Assembly: GCA_947494865.1 (NCBI GenBank)
Contig: CANMAT010000041.1
Coordinates: forward strand, 1 to 12,342
Source: Deltaproteobacteria bacterium
GTDB taxonomy: Bacteria; Myxococcota_A; Polyangia; Polyangiales; Ga0077539
Length of the DNA: 12,342 nucleotides
Direction of reading: 5' to 3'
Positions within the stretch are counted from its first letter, which is position 1, and the number at the start of each line of letters is the position of its first letter. Positions 1 to 6,174 of the stretch are shown in pieces. Position numbers and translations under genes: made by a program. Under the pieces are notes generated by a model. It was not told the origin of the DNA. It saw only the letters and a program-made list of their open reading frames with translations, and did no database searches.

Positions 1-548
1 CGTCGGTGCCCCCGGCCTGCACCGGGGCGGTCAACGCGTTCTTCGCGTGCGCGGGCGACTCGCCGGTCTCGTGCTCGGGTACCACGGCCAACTTCACCGC
101 GTGCACCTCGCAGCAAAACGCCGTGCTGTCGTGCCTCGGCGTCGGCCCCGTCGACGCGAGCGTGCCCGACGTGCCCGTTCCCACCGGCGACCCCACCGCG
201 GCCTGCACCACCGCGACGTGGGGCGGCGTCGATCGCGAGTGCAACTGGCGCCGCGGCGGCACCTTCTCGTGCACGCCGGGCCGCTCGTACACGGTGGGCT
301 GCAACAGCACCGCGAGCACCACCGCGCCGTGCACCGCGACGCTGGGCGCGTGCACGGGCGACCCGGTGATCCGCGTCTGCGCCGGCTCGACGGCCTGCTC
401 CGCAACGAGCGCCATCATCGACTCCGACGACGACTGCGGCACCTGCCCCGTCACCACCGCCGTGTGCCCCTCGTCGGGTCAGATGACGGTGCTCACCGGC
501 GCCTTCGACTCGACCCGCGCCGGCACCTGCACCCCCGCCATCCGCTGA
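1..548 (+). CDS. C-terminal part of a cysteine-rich secreted protein (5' end outside window)
   Basis: The reading frame is open to the left edge (codons from base 3; the GTG at 6 is probably internal) and stops with TGA at 546-548. About 180 residues are visible and 17 are cysteines. The first part spaces its cysteines regularly: three C-x9-C intervals and one C-x7-C, as in CTGAVNAFFAC, CSGTTANFTAC and CTSQQNAVLSC. A short linker rich in Val, Asp and Pro (VDASVPDVPVP) leads to a second Cys-rich part rich in Thr, Ser and Gly. So many cysteines, with no catalytic motif, fit a disulfide-rich protein of the cell surface or periplasm. The missing N-terminus should carry a signal peptide or lipobox. 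I do not recognise a named family. The strong G/C third-position bias supports this frame over the overlapping ones. Confidence 0.7.
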   Translation, partial: SVPPACTGAVNAFFACAGDSPVSCSGTTANFTACTSQQNAVLSCLGVGPVDASVPDVPVPTGDPTAACTTATWGGVDRECNWRRGGTFSCTPGRSYTVGCNSTASTTAPCTATLGACTGDPVIRVCAGSTACSATSAIIDSDDDCGTCPVTTAVCPSSGQMTVLTGAFDSTRAGTCTPAIR

Positions 549-676
549 GCCTCCCGCGCGCGGATCACTCCCGCTGACCTCCCGTACGGGCGCCTCCCGC
601 GAGGCGCTCCACGGCGCCTGCCCCCCCTCCGGGGAGCCTCCGGAGACGGGGTACACGGCGCTTGCACTCCCTCGGA
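549..676. terminator. Convergent spacer with two GC-rich hairpins
   Basis: This 128-base spacer lies between two converging genes. GCGCCTC (590-596) pairs with GAGGCGC (601-607) around a CCGC loop, and one G-U and one G-C pair can extend the stem to 588-609. CTCCGG (627-632) pairs with CCGGAG (640-645) around seven bases. A perfect palindrome, CCCGTACGGG, sits at 581-590. Neither hairpin is followed by a T-run on either strand, so neither is a classic intrinsic terminator. They could stop or stabilise the two transcripts. In DNA this GC-rich, hairpins of this size also arise by chance. Confidence 0.3.
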
Positions 677-1516
677 CTACCTCCCGAAGCGCACGATCAC
701 CGAGGCGCGCGCGTCGAAGTCGACCCGCGTCTCGCTGTCGACCACGGCGCCGCCCACCCCGAGGCTCACCTGCTCGTTGAGCGGAACCGCCCCCGAGACG
801 TCGCAGCGCAGCGCCCCGGTGTCGCGCGTGGTCGACTGCACGCCGCAGCGGCCCATCACGTCGTAGCCCGCGCGCGTGCTGTACCCGAGGCCCGCGTGGA
901 GGCCAGGGCGCATCACCATCGCGGGGGTGTACGCGCCGATGCCGAGTTCGCCGTGAAAGCCGTCGGTGGGGCCGCCGCGCAGCGTCACCTGCGGAAACGC
1001 AGACACCGCCGTGCTGGGGTACGTGGCCTGATCGAGCCGCACGTCGCCGCCCATGTCGTTGATGGGGATCGACGGCGCGCCGTAGGTCTGCCGAACGAGA
1101 ACCCCACCGTGGGCGCCGAAGTAGCGCCAGTCGTAGCCCACCTCGACGGCGCCGCCCGCCATGGGCTGGTTGTCGGGCACGGCCGTCTGGCGGTCGCTCC
1201 CCTCGGCGAGCGTGGTGTTCGACTGGTACTCCACGGCGCCCTGCGCGCTCATCTGCCAGCCGCGGTCGGGCTCCGCCCGCGAGGCGCCGGGGCGCACCCG
1301 CACGCGGCCTCCTGCGCCGCCCAGCGTCGTGCCCACGGTGGGGGCGAAGGCGCAGCCTCCGCGAGCCGGGAGGTGCCCGCTCGTGGTGCCGCCCCACGCG
1401 CTCGCCTCGACGTCGACGGGCGTAGGGTCATTGGCCTCGCTGCGCGACGTAAAGGCCGCGAAGATGCCCGCGGTGAGGAGGGAGAGCGTCCAGCGACGGG
1501 TGTCGTGCGTGTTCAT
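677..1516 (-). CDS. Exported protein with barrel-like beta strands, function unknown
   Basis: The protein has 279 residues from the ATG at 1514-1516. A start there gives a clean signal peptide: MNTHDTRR, a hydrophobic stretch (WTLSLLTAGIFAAF), and a likely cleavage after SRSEA near residue 28. The frame stays open upstream to a GTG at 1597, but that would put 27 unrelated residues in front of the signal. The mature part is rich in Gly and in short alternating strands (LGIGAYT, VEVGYDW, VSLGVGGAVVD, ASVIVRFGR), with the feel of a small outer-membrane barrel or a secreted beta protein. Unlike typical porins it does not end in Phe. Two cysteines lie close together (GRCGVQ and LRCDV). It lies 115 bases downstream of the pectate-lyase-like lipoprotein on the same strand, so the two may be co-transcribed. 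No clear Shine-Dalgarno is visible. No family is recognised. Confidence 0.65.
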   Translation of the reverse strand: MNTHDTRRWTLSLLTAGIFAAFTSRSEANDPTPVDVEASAWGGTTSGHLPARGGCAFAPTVGTTLGGAGGRVRVRPGASRAEPDRGWQMSAQGAVEYQSNTTLAEGSDRQTAVPDNQPMAGGAVEVGYDWRYFGAHGGVLVRQTYGAPSIPINDMGGDVRLDQATYPSTAVSAFPQVTLRGGPTDGFHGELGIGAYTPAMVMRPGLHAGLGYSTRAGYDVMGRCGVQSTTRDTGALRCDVSGAVPLNEQVSLGVGGAVVDSETRVDFDARASVIVRFGR

Positions 1517-1631
1517 GGCGACGGCCCATCGCACGCCGTGTGCCGCACCGACGTGCTTGATTGTGAGGTGTTTCGTGATGGCGAACAGGTGCACCACTGG
1601 CGCGTCGCGTGGCCAGCGGCGCGAGCCACGG

Positions 1632-3428
1632 TCAGGCGCCCCAGCGCCCCTCGGTGAGCCGCTGCTCGGCGAGCTCGGCGAGGTACACCTCGAGGTTGGT
1701 GTACCCGGCGAGGGCGGGGGTGGCCATGCCTACGCCGAGGCCGTTGTGGTCTTGCACTGCGGGGTCGAGGCCGTGGGCGCGCTCCCACGCGTCGGGCATG
1801 CCGTCGCTGTCGGTGTCGACGGGCGCCGCGGGAGGGGTCGCGCCCCAGTCGTTGAGCCGCGCGTCGTTGGCGAGGTTGGTGTTCGACGCGCTCGTGGGAA
1901 TCATGCCCGAGGCCACGTAGCCGATGAGGCGACGGTCCATCGGGTCGCGCGGAAAGGCCCCCGCGTGCGCCACGATGTACGGTCGCACGTCGGCGCTCGG
2001 AATGTACGTGACGCGCGGAAAGCTGTGCCGCTGCGCCACCGCCCACGCGGGCGCCGTGGTGATGGGCGGGCTCGCGGGGAAGTCGTTGCAGCAGTACACG
2101 AGCGCCCAGTCGACGCGCGACGGCGCGGCGCTGAGGTGGTTGTCGCTGAAGTACACGCGCGAGCGCCCCGACGGGTTGGGGAAGAACATCATCCCGTAGG
2201 GGTACCCGGGGCGCGTGACGCCGACGTTGCCCACCCAGTTCATGTTGTAATAAACAGGCCCGCCGTCGAGCGCGCTGGTACCCGTCGAGTGCGCCGAGTC
2301 GATGTAGTAGCGCTGGTCCCACAAGAGGTTGTTGGCGAGTTCGAAGCGCGCGGTCGAGCCCGCGGCCGACGCGCTCTGCCGCGACATCTCGGGGTATCGC
2401 CCCTGAATGCGCACCCACGTGGTGCGCACGATCGCGAGGGCGTCGAGCTCGTAGCCCGCGGCGGGGTTCGAGTAGTTGATGAGCATGCCGCCGAGGTTGG
2501 CGTGGCCCCCCACCGTCTCGGCGATGATGCAATCTTGCAGGGTGACGTTGTTCGAGTACGAGATCTCGACGGCCTCGTCGACGGCGTTCTCGCACGACAC
2601 GTGGTCGATCATCACGCGGCGCGAGTGGCGCAGACGCAGGGCGTCGCCGTCGATGAGCGCGTCGGCGGTGCCCACGATGGGCCCCGGCCGCGTGCGCAGG
2701 TGCCGCACGACGAAGTTGTCGACGCCGCGCACGCCCGCGCCGCACGTGCTGTCGCACCAGGTCGTCTCGTCGGAGTGAATGCCGCGCACCGTGACGCCGC
2801 CGGGCGAGCTCTGCCCCGCGAGGGTCACGTCGCCCTGGGTGATCTGCACGGTGGCGTTGATGAAGCCGCTCACCTTGAAGAGCACGTAGCGGGGCCCCGT
2901 CGCGGCGAGCGCGGCCGCGAGCGTGCCGGGGCCCGTCGCGGCGAGGGAGGTCACGTAGATCACCCTGCCCCCGCGGCCGCCCGTCGCCTGCGCGCCGAAG
3001 CCCTCGGCGCCCGGAAACGCCGCGAGCCCGGGCGTCGGCGCGAGGGTCGGCACCTGCCGCGCCGTGAGCGCGCCGAGCGCGGGCGCCACCATCACCCCCG
3101 TTACGCCCGCGTCGACCGGCGACGCGTCGGGCGCTGCCGCGTCGCGCGGCGCCGCCACGTCGGGGGGCGCGGTCACATCGCGCGGGGCGGTCACATCACG
3201 CGGCGCCGTCGCGTCGATGGGTGCGCTCGCATCACGCGGCGCCGTCACGTCGCTGGGTGCGCGCGCATCGGGGAGCGCGCTCGCATCTGCCCGAGCGCTC
3301 GCGTCGCGGTCGGTCGAGACGTCGCGTGGCGCCGCCGCGTCGTCGTCTTCGGCGATCGCCCCGAGGTTGCCCGACGCGGTGCAGGCCATCGAGAGGCCCG
3401 CGACCACTCCCATTGCGACCCGACGCAT
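1632..3428 (-). CDS. Pectate-lyase-like (PL1-type beta-helix) lipoprotein
   Basis: The protein has 598 residues. The ATG at 3426-3428 is preceded by GGAG seven bases upstream and opens a lipoprotein signal (MRRVAMGVVAGLSMAC, Cys16). The frame runs further up, to 3530, but without a signal. Residues about 30-106 are a low-complexity Asp/Ala/Pro/Val linker. The catalytic part starts near residue 138 with FPGAEGFGA and GGRGGRVIYVTSL, the usual opening of pectate-lyase-like proteins. VRHLRTRPG (241-249) and VMIDHVSC (about 272-279) follow, typical of the parallel beta-helix core. The C-terminus has DTDSDGMPDAWE (538-549), a calcium-binding-like Asp loop, then GYTNLEVYL, a tail often found on such lyases. 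Expected role: a surface-anchored lyase that cleaves pectate or another acidic polysaccharide by beta-elimination. The substrate cannot be read from the sequence, and I did not pin down the catalytic Arg. Confidence 0.85.
   Translation of the reverse strand: MRRVAMGVVAGLSMACTASGNLGAIAEDDDAAAPRDVSTDRDASARADASALPDARAPSDVTAPRDASAPIDATAPRDVTAPRDVTAPPDVAAPRDAAAPDASPVDAGVTGVMVAPALGALTARQVPTLAPTPGLAAFPGAEGFGAQATGGRGGRVIYVTSLAATGPGTLAAALAATGPRYVLFKVSGFINATVQITQGDVTLAGQSSPGGVTVRGIHSDETTWCDSTCGAGVRGVDNFVVRHLRTRPGPIVGTADALIDGDALRLRHSRRVMIDHVSCENAVDEAVEISYSNNVTLQDCIIAETVGGHANLGGMLINYSNPAAGYELDALAIVRTTWVRIQGRYPEMSRQSASAAGSTARFELANNLLWDQRYYIDSAHSTGTSALDGGPVYYNMNWVGNVGVTRPGYPYGMMFFPNPSGRSRVYFSDNHLSAAPSRVDWALVYCCNDFPASPPITTAPAWAVAQRHSFPRVTYIPSADVRPYIVAHAGAFPRDPMDRRLIGYVASGMIPTSASNTNLANDARLNDWGATPPAAPVDTDSDGMPDAWERAHGLDPAVQDHNGLGVGMATPALAGYTNLEVYLAELAEQRLTEGRWGA
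3111..3341 (-). repeat. 18-base-period repeat coding an Asp/Ala/Pro linker
   Basis: This stretch of the lyase gene codes for variations of the hexapeptide A-P-R-D-V-T, so the DNA repeats with an 18-base period. The clearest copy is a 36-base tandem pair at 3194-3229 and 3230-3265, which match at 33 of 36 bases. GGTCACATC recurs 18 bases apart, at 3171 and 3189. The linker probably holds the lyase domain away from the outer membrane. In-frame gain or loss of units could change its length between strains. Confidence 0.8.
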
Positions 3429-3797
3429 AAACACACTCCGCACGCCCCTTCGCCTCGATTGGCGCCGCAGGGCTCGGTCGTCTAGCAGCATCTGTGCAAT
3501 CACGCCACACCCCCGCAGGTCGGGTGACACCCACCCGCGCGCGGTGTTAGGGTCTTCGCCCCGTTCGCACGCCTACGAGAGATCACGTCGCCCGCCATGC
3601 TCGTTCGCACCCACACGTAGCGCACCGCGACACGCGGGCCATCGCCGATGGTCCGAGGTCGTCATGCGCGCGGAGCCTCGCATCGCCACCGCGTGGCGCG
3701 AGGCGCCGCCGCATCCTGCGAGCGTCTGTGGGTCTGTGACTTCGAACGAGGGCGTCGCCGCTGCGAGGCAGCGAACGCGCCCGATCGGGTATCGCGT
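3429..3797. other. 369-base divergent spacer with no convincing gene
   Basis: This lies between the lyase gene (leftward) and the plus-strand series. Frames cross it on both strands, but codons in the frame of the next gene (3648-3797) have about one third A/T at the third position, unlike the genes around it. The piece next to the lyase holds that gene's GGAG ribosome site (just before 3428) and a small inverted repeat, GGGTG-A-CACCC (3522-3532). No sigma-70 pair with good spacing was found for either direction. Promoters for both directions are expected here but cannot be placed. Confidence 0.6.
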
Positions 3798-4631
3798 ATG
3801 ACGTGCTCCGGTGCCTCTCTCCGCCGCGCCGAAGGGCTGCGCGGCGTGTGGTTTCGTCCGCGGCGCGAGCGCTTCGCCGAGGCCTCCGCGGTGGCGCGCG
3901 ACGCCGACTCGCCGGCCGACGCGTGGGAGCGCATGGCGGCGCGGGCGATCGTTCCATTCGACTGGGTGGGGTCGTCGACGCGGGCCTTCGTCGGGTGCGC
4001 GCCCGACGCGCCGCTCGACCTCTCGCGGCCGAGCGAGACGCCCCCCACCACGGCCGCGTGCGTGGCCTACGCGAGCGACGCGCCCGGCGTGCTCGCCGCC
4101 GAGGAGCTCGCCCGTGAGACGCTCGCCCGCCTCGCCCCGTGGACGGCCTTCGCTCCGCGGCGCGTCGTGTGGGCGTCGGGCGACGCGGTGGTGCCCCTCT
4201 CCCTCGACGCGTCGGGCTTCAAGGGGCTCAACCGCGCCCTCTACAACGCGTGCGCGTCGTGGGCGAAGGTGCCCTACGCGCGCCACCACCGCAGCGACCG
4301 CTCGCAGGCCCGCCGCGCCGCAAGGCAGCGCCTCACGAGCGAGCGCAGCGAACGCTGGCGGGCCCTCTTCGAAGCACCCTTCGAGCATGAGGTCGCCGAG
4401 CTCTCGCACGACCTCGCGCGCACCCTCCGCCTGTGGGAGCTCGCCGCGCGCGAGCACCTGCACCTTACGCTCCTCGGGCCGCTCGTGCCCGGTCGCCGCA
4501 GGGAGATCGTCGCGACGCCCGTCGCGCGCATCGCGTCTCCCTTCGAGCCGCTGCTGGCCCTCTACGCGCGGGGCTACGGCCTCGGACCGGTCACCCGCGA
4601 CGCGGTGTGCCTCACGGCGCTCGAGCCGTGA
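3798..4631 (+). CDS. Conserved-looking hypothetical protein, cytoplasmic
   Basis: The protein is 277 residues from the ATG at 3798. I do not recognise a family. No signal peptide or membrane segment is evident, and the protein is rich in Arg and Ala. The middle part has a distinctive segment (SGFKGLNRALYNACASWAKV). A basic helix (SDRSQARRAARQRL) follows, then a helical Glu/Leu part (VAELSHDLARTLRLWELAA) and a C-terminal part ending LGPVTRDAVCLTALEP. The start is uncertain. The frame also has an ATG at 3648, but codons before 3798 lose the G/C third-position bias. A GTG at 3846, preceded by GAAGGG, is another possibility. The stop is 53 bases before pncB. The promoter-like site in that spacer suggests pncB has its own start of transcription, so a functional link to NAD salvage is only possible. 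Codon bias supports this strand over the long opposite frame. Confidence 0.6.
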   Translation: MTCSGASLRRAEGLRGVWFRPRRERFAEASAVARDADSPADAWERMAARAIVPFDWVGSSTRAFVGCAPDAPLDLSRPSETPPTTAACVAYASDAPGVLAAEELARETLARLAPWTAFAPRRVVWASGDAVVPLSLDASGFKGLNRALYNACASWAKVPYARHHRSDRSQARRAARQRLTSERSERWRALFEAPFEHEVAELSHDLARTLRLWELAAREHLHLTLLGPLVPGRRREIVATPVARIASPFEPLLALYARGYGLGPVTRDAVCLTALEP

Positions 4632-4643
4632 GTGCTTCGCGCT

Positions 4644-4672
4644 TTCACACGGCCCACGGGGGCTTGTATACC
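4644..4672 (+). promoter_or_regulatory. Candidate sigma-70 promoter of the pncB operon
   Basis: TTCACA (4644-4649, five of six bases matching TTGACA) lies exactly 17 bases before TATACC (4667-4672, four of six matching TATAAT). The whole element fits in the 53-base gap between the upstream stop and the pncB start. Transcription would begin near 4679, giving an almost leaderless message and leaving most of the GGGAG ribosome site outside it. The -10 element stands out as A/T-rich in a very GC-rich region. This was found by eye. Confidence 0.4.
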
Positions 4673-4678
4673 CGTGGG
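4653..4678. promoter_or_regulatory. Perfect 8+8 inverted repeat over the promoter and ribosome site of pncB
   Basis: CCCACGGG (4653-4660) and CCCGTGGG (4671-4678) are exact reverse complements around a 10-base centre. The repeat covers the spacer and -10 of the candidate promoter, the usual place for a repressor operator. Its right arm shares GGG with the GGGAG ribosome site (4676-4680), four bases before the ATG at 4685. In a message read from further upstream, it could therefore also fold and hide the ribosome site. NAD-salvage genes are often controlled by dedicated repressors such as NrtR or NiaR. I cannot match this site to a known consensus. Confidence 0.5.
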
Positions 4679-4684
4679 AGCGCC

Positions 4685-6166
4685 ATGCACAGCACCGTGC
4701 CCTTCTACCGTGAGCCCCTCTCGCTCCTCACCGACCTCTACCAGCTCACCATGGCCTACGGGTACTGGAAGACGGGGGCGCACACGCGCGAGGCGGTGTT
4801 TCACCTGCACTTTCGTAAGCAGCCCTTCGGCGGCGGGTACGCCATCGCGTGCGGCCTCGGCGCGGCTGTCGACTGGCTCTCGTCGCTGCGCTTCACCGAA
4901 GACGACACCGCGTACCTCGCCACCCTCACGGGCAACGACGGCGCTGCCCTCTTCGAAGAGGGCTTTCTCGCGTACCTCCGCGCGATGCGCTTCGAATGCG
5001 ACATCGACGCCGTGCCCGAGGGCACCGCGGTGTTCGCGCAGGAGCCCCTCGTGAGAGTGCAGGGCCCGCTCATCCAGTGCCAGCTCGTCGAGACGGCGCT
5101 CCTCGACCTCATCAATTTCCAGACGCTCGTCGCCACCAAGGCCGCGCGCGTGTGCGCCGCCGCGCAGGGCGACGCGGTGCTCGAGTTCGGGCTGCGCCGC
5201 GCCCAGGGCATCGACGGCGGGCTCACGGCGAGCCGCGCGGCCTACGTGGGCGGCTGCTCGGCCACGTCGAACGTGCTCGCGGGCCGCCTCTTCGGCATCC
5301 CCGTGAAGGGCACGCACGCGCACTCGTGGGTGATGTCGTTCGGCGACGAGCTCGCGTCGTTTCGCGCGTACGCCAGCGCGATGCCCAACAACTGCGTGTT
5401 CCTCGTCGACACGTTCGACACGCTCCAGGGCGTGCGCAACGCGGTCACGGTGGGCAACGAGCTGCGCGCGATGGGCCACGAGCTCGCGGGCATTCGCCTC
5501 GACTCCGGCGACCTCGCGTACCTGTCCATCGAGGCGCGCAAGATCCTCGACGCGGGGGGCTTCCCCGAGGCCGCCATCGTGGCCAGCAACGACCTCGACG
5601 AGCGGCTCATTACGAGCCTCAAGCTCCAGGGCGCGACCATCAACGTGTGGGGCGTGGGCACCCGGCTCGTGACCGCGTACGACCAGCCCGCGCTCGGCGG
5701 GGTGTACAAGCTCGCGGCCGTGCGCGACCCGGGCGGTCCGTGGCAGTACCGCATCAAGCTCTCCGAGCAGGCGGCCAAGATCTCGACGCCGGGCGTGCAG
5801 CAGGTGCGGCGCTACACGCACGAGGGCATGTTCGTGGCCGACATGATCTACGACGCCGCGGGGGCGGTCACCACGCACACGCTCATCGACCCGCTCGACC
5901 CGACGCGGCAGCGCACCTTCGCCGCCGACGCGCCGCACGAAGACCTCCTCGTGCCCGTGTTTCGCAAGGGCGAGCTCGTGGGTCCGCTGCCCACGCTCCA
6001 CGCGTCGCGCGCGCGCACGGCGGCGCAGGTGGCCGCGCTGCACCCGGGCATCCGTCGCTTCGACAACCCGCACCAGTACCCCGTCGGGCTCGAGAAGCAC
6101 CTCCACGACCTTCGCACGCGCCTCGTGCTCGACGCGCGCGGCCTCACGCACCCCTCGCAGGAGTAG
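4685..6166 (+). CDS. pncB: Nicotinate phosphoribosyltransferase (human-like type)
   Basis: The enzyme makes nicotinate mononucleotide from nicotinate and PRPP, usually with ATP hydrolysis. This is the entry step of the Preiss-Handler route to NAD, in the cytoplasm. The 493-residue length is normal for the longer, human-like class. Visible motifs in order are LTDLYQLTMAYGYW (15-28), FRKQPFGGGYAIACGL (43-58), EFGLRRAQGIDGG (167-179), GTHAHSWV (209-216), RLDSGDL (271-277) and NVWGVGTRLVT (320-330). His213 in GTHAHSWV corresponds to the histidine that is autophosphorylated in this family. RLDSGDL fits the phosphoribosyl-binding part. The ATG at 4685 is chosen because family similarity begins there and GGGAG lies four bases before it. 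A promoter-like site and an inverted repeat lie directly upstream. The stop (6164-6166) overlaps the ribosome site of the amidase gene, so the two are probably translated from one message. Confidence 0.95.
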   Translation: MHSTVPFYREPLSLLTDLYQLTMAYGYWKTGAHTREAVFHLHFRKQPFGGGYAIACGLGAAVDWLSSLRFTEDDTAYLATLTGNDGAALFEEGFLAYLRAMRFECDIDAVPEGTAVFAQEPLVRVQGPLIQCQLVETALLDLINFQTLVATKAARVCAAAQGDAVLEFGLRRAQGIDGGLTASRAAYVGGCSATSNVLAGRLFGIPVKGTHAHSWVMSFGDELASFRAYASAMPNNCVFLVDTFDTLQGVRNAVTVGNELRAMGHELAGIRLDSGDLAYLSIEARKILDAGGFPEAAIVASNDLDERLITSLKLQGATINVWGVGTRLVTAYDQPALGGVYKLAAVRDPGGPWQYRIKLSEQAAKISTPGVQQVRRYTHEGMFVADMIYDAAGAVTTHTLIDPLDPTRQRTFAADAPHEDLLVPVFRKGELVGPLPTLHASRARTAAQVAALHPGIRRFDNPHQYPVGLEKHLHDLRTRLVLDARGLTHPSQE

Positions 6167-6174
6167 CCCGAACC

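Noticed and set aside
1517..1597. GTG start extending the barrel-like protein by 27 residues
   Set aside because: It would bury the signal peptide that starts cleanly at the ATG at 1516.
1161..3485. Open frame of 774 codons on the plus strand opposite the lyase and barrel-like genes
   Set aside because: Its protein is a run of Arg, Ala, Val, His and Gly without domain features. It is the antisense shadow of well-supported minus-strand genes in GC-rich DNA.
3490..3515. Sigma-54-like promoter on the minus strand before the lyase (TGGCGTGATTGCAC)
   Set aside because: The GG and GC elements are separated by seven bases instead of the required ten.
3648..3797. Earlier ATG start for the hypothetical gene
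   Set aside because: About one third of the codons between 3648 and 3797 end in A or T, unlike the gene body, and the encoded part is an Arg/His-rich jumble with no ribosome site.
3573..4463. Minus-strand frame of 296 codons opposite the hypothetical gene
   Set aside because: Third-position G/C bias and a more normal protein composition favour the plus-strand gene, though this is the least certain choice in the window.
4574..6151. Long minus-strand frame opposite pncB
   Set aside because: It is an Arg/Val/Glu/His-rich shadow of pncB. The plus-strand protein has the complete set of family motifs.
4849..6174. In-frame upstream extension of the amidase to 4849, giving 964 codons and a possible fusion
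   Set aside because: The extension is an Arg-rich frame inside pncB without any family feature. Amidase similarity begins just after the ATG at 6175, which has its own ribosome site.
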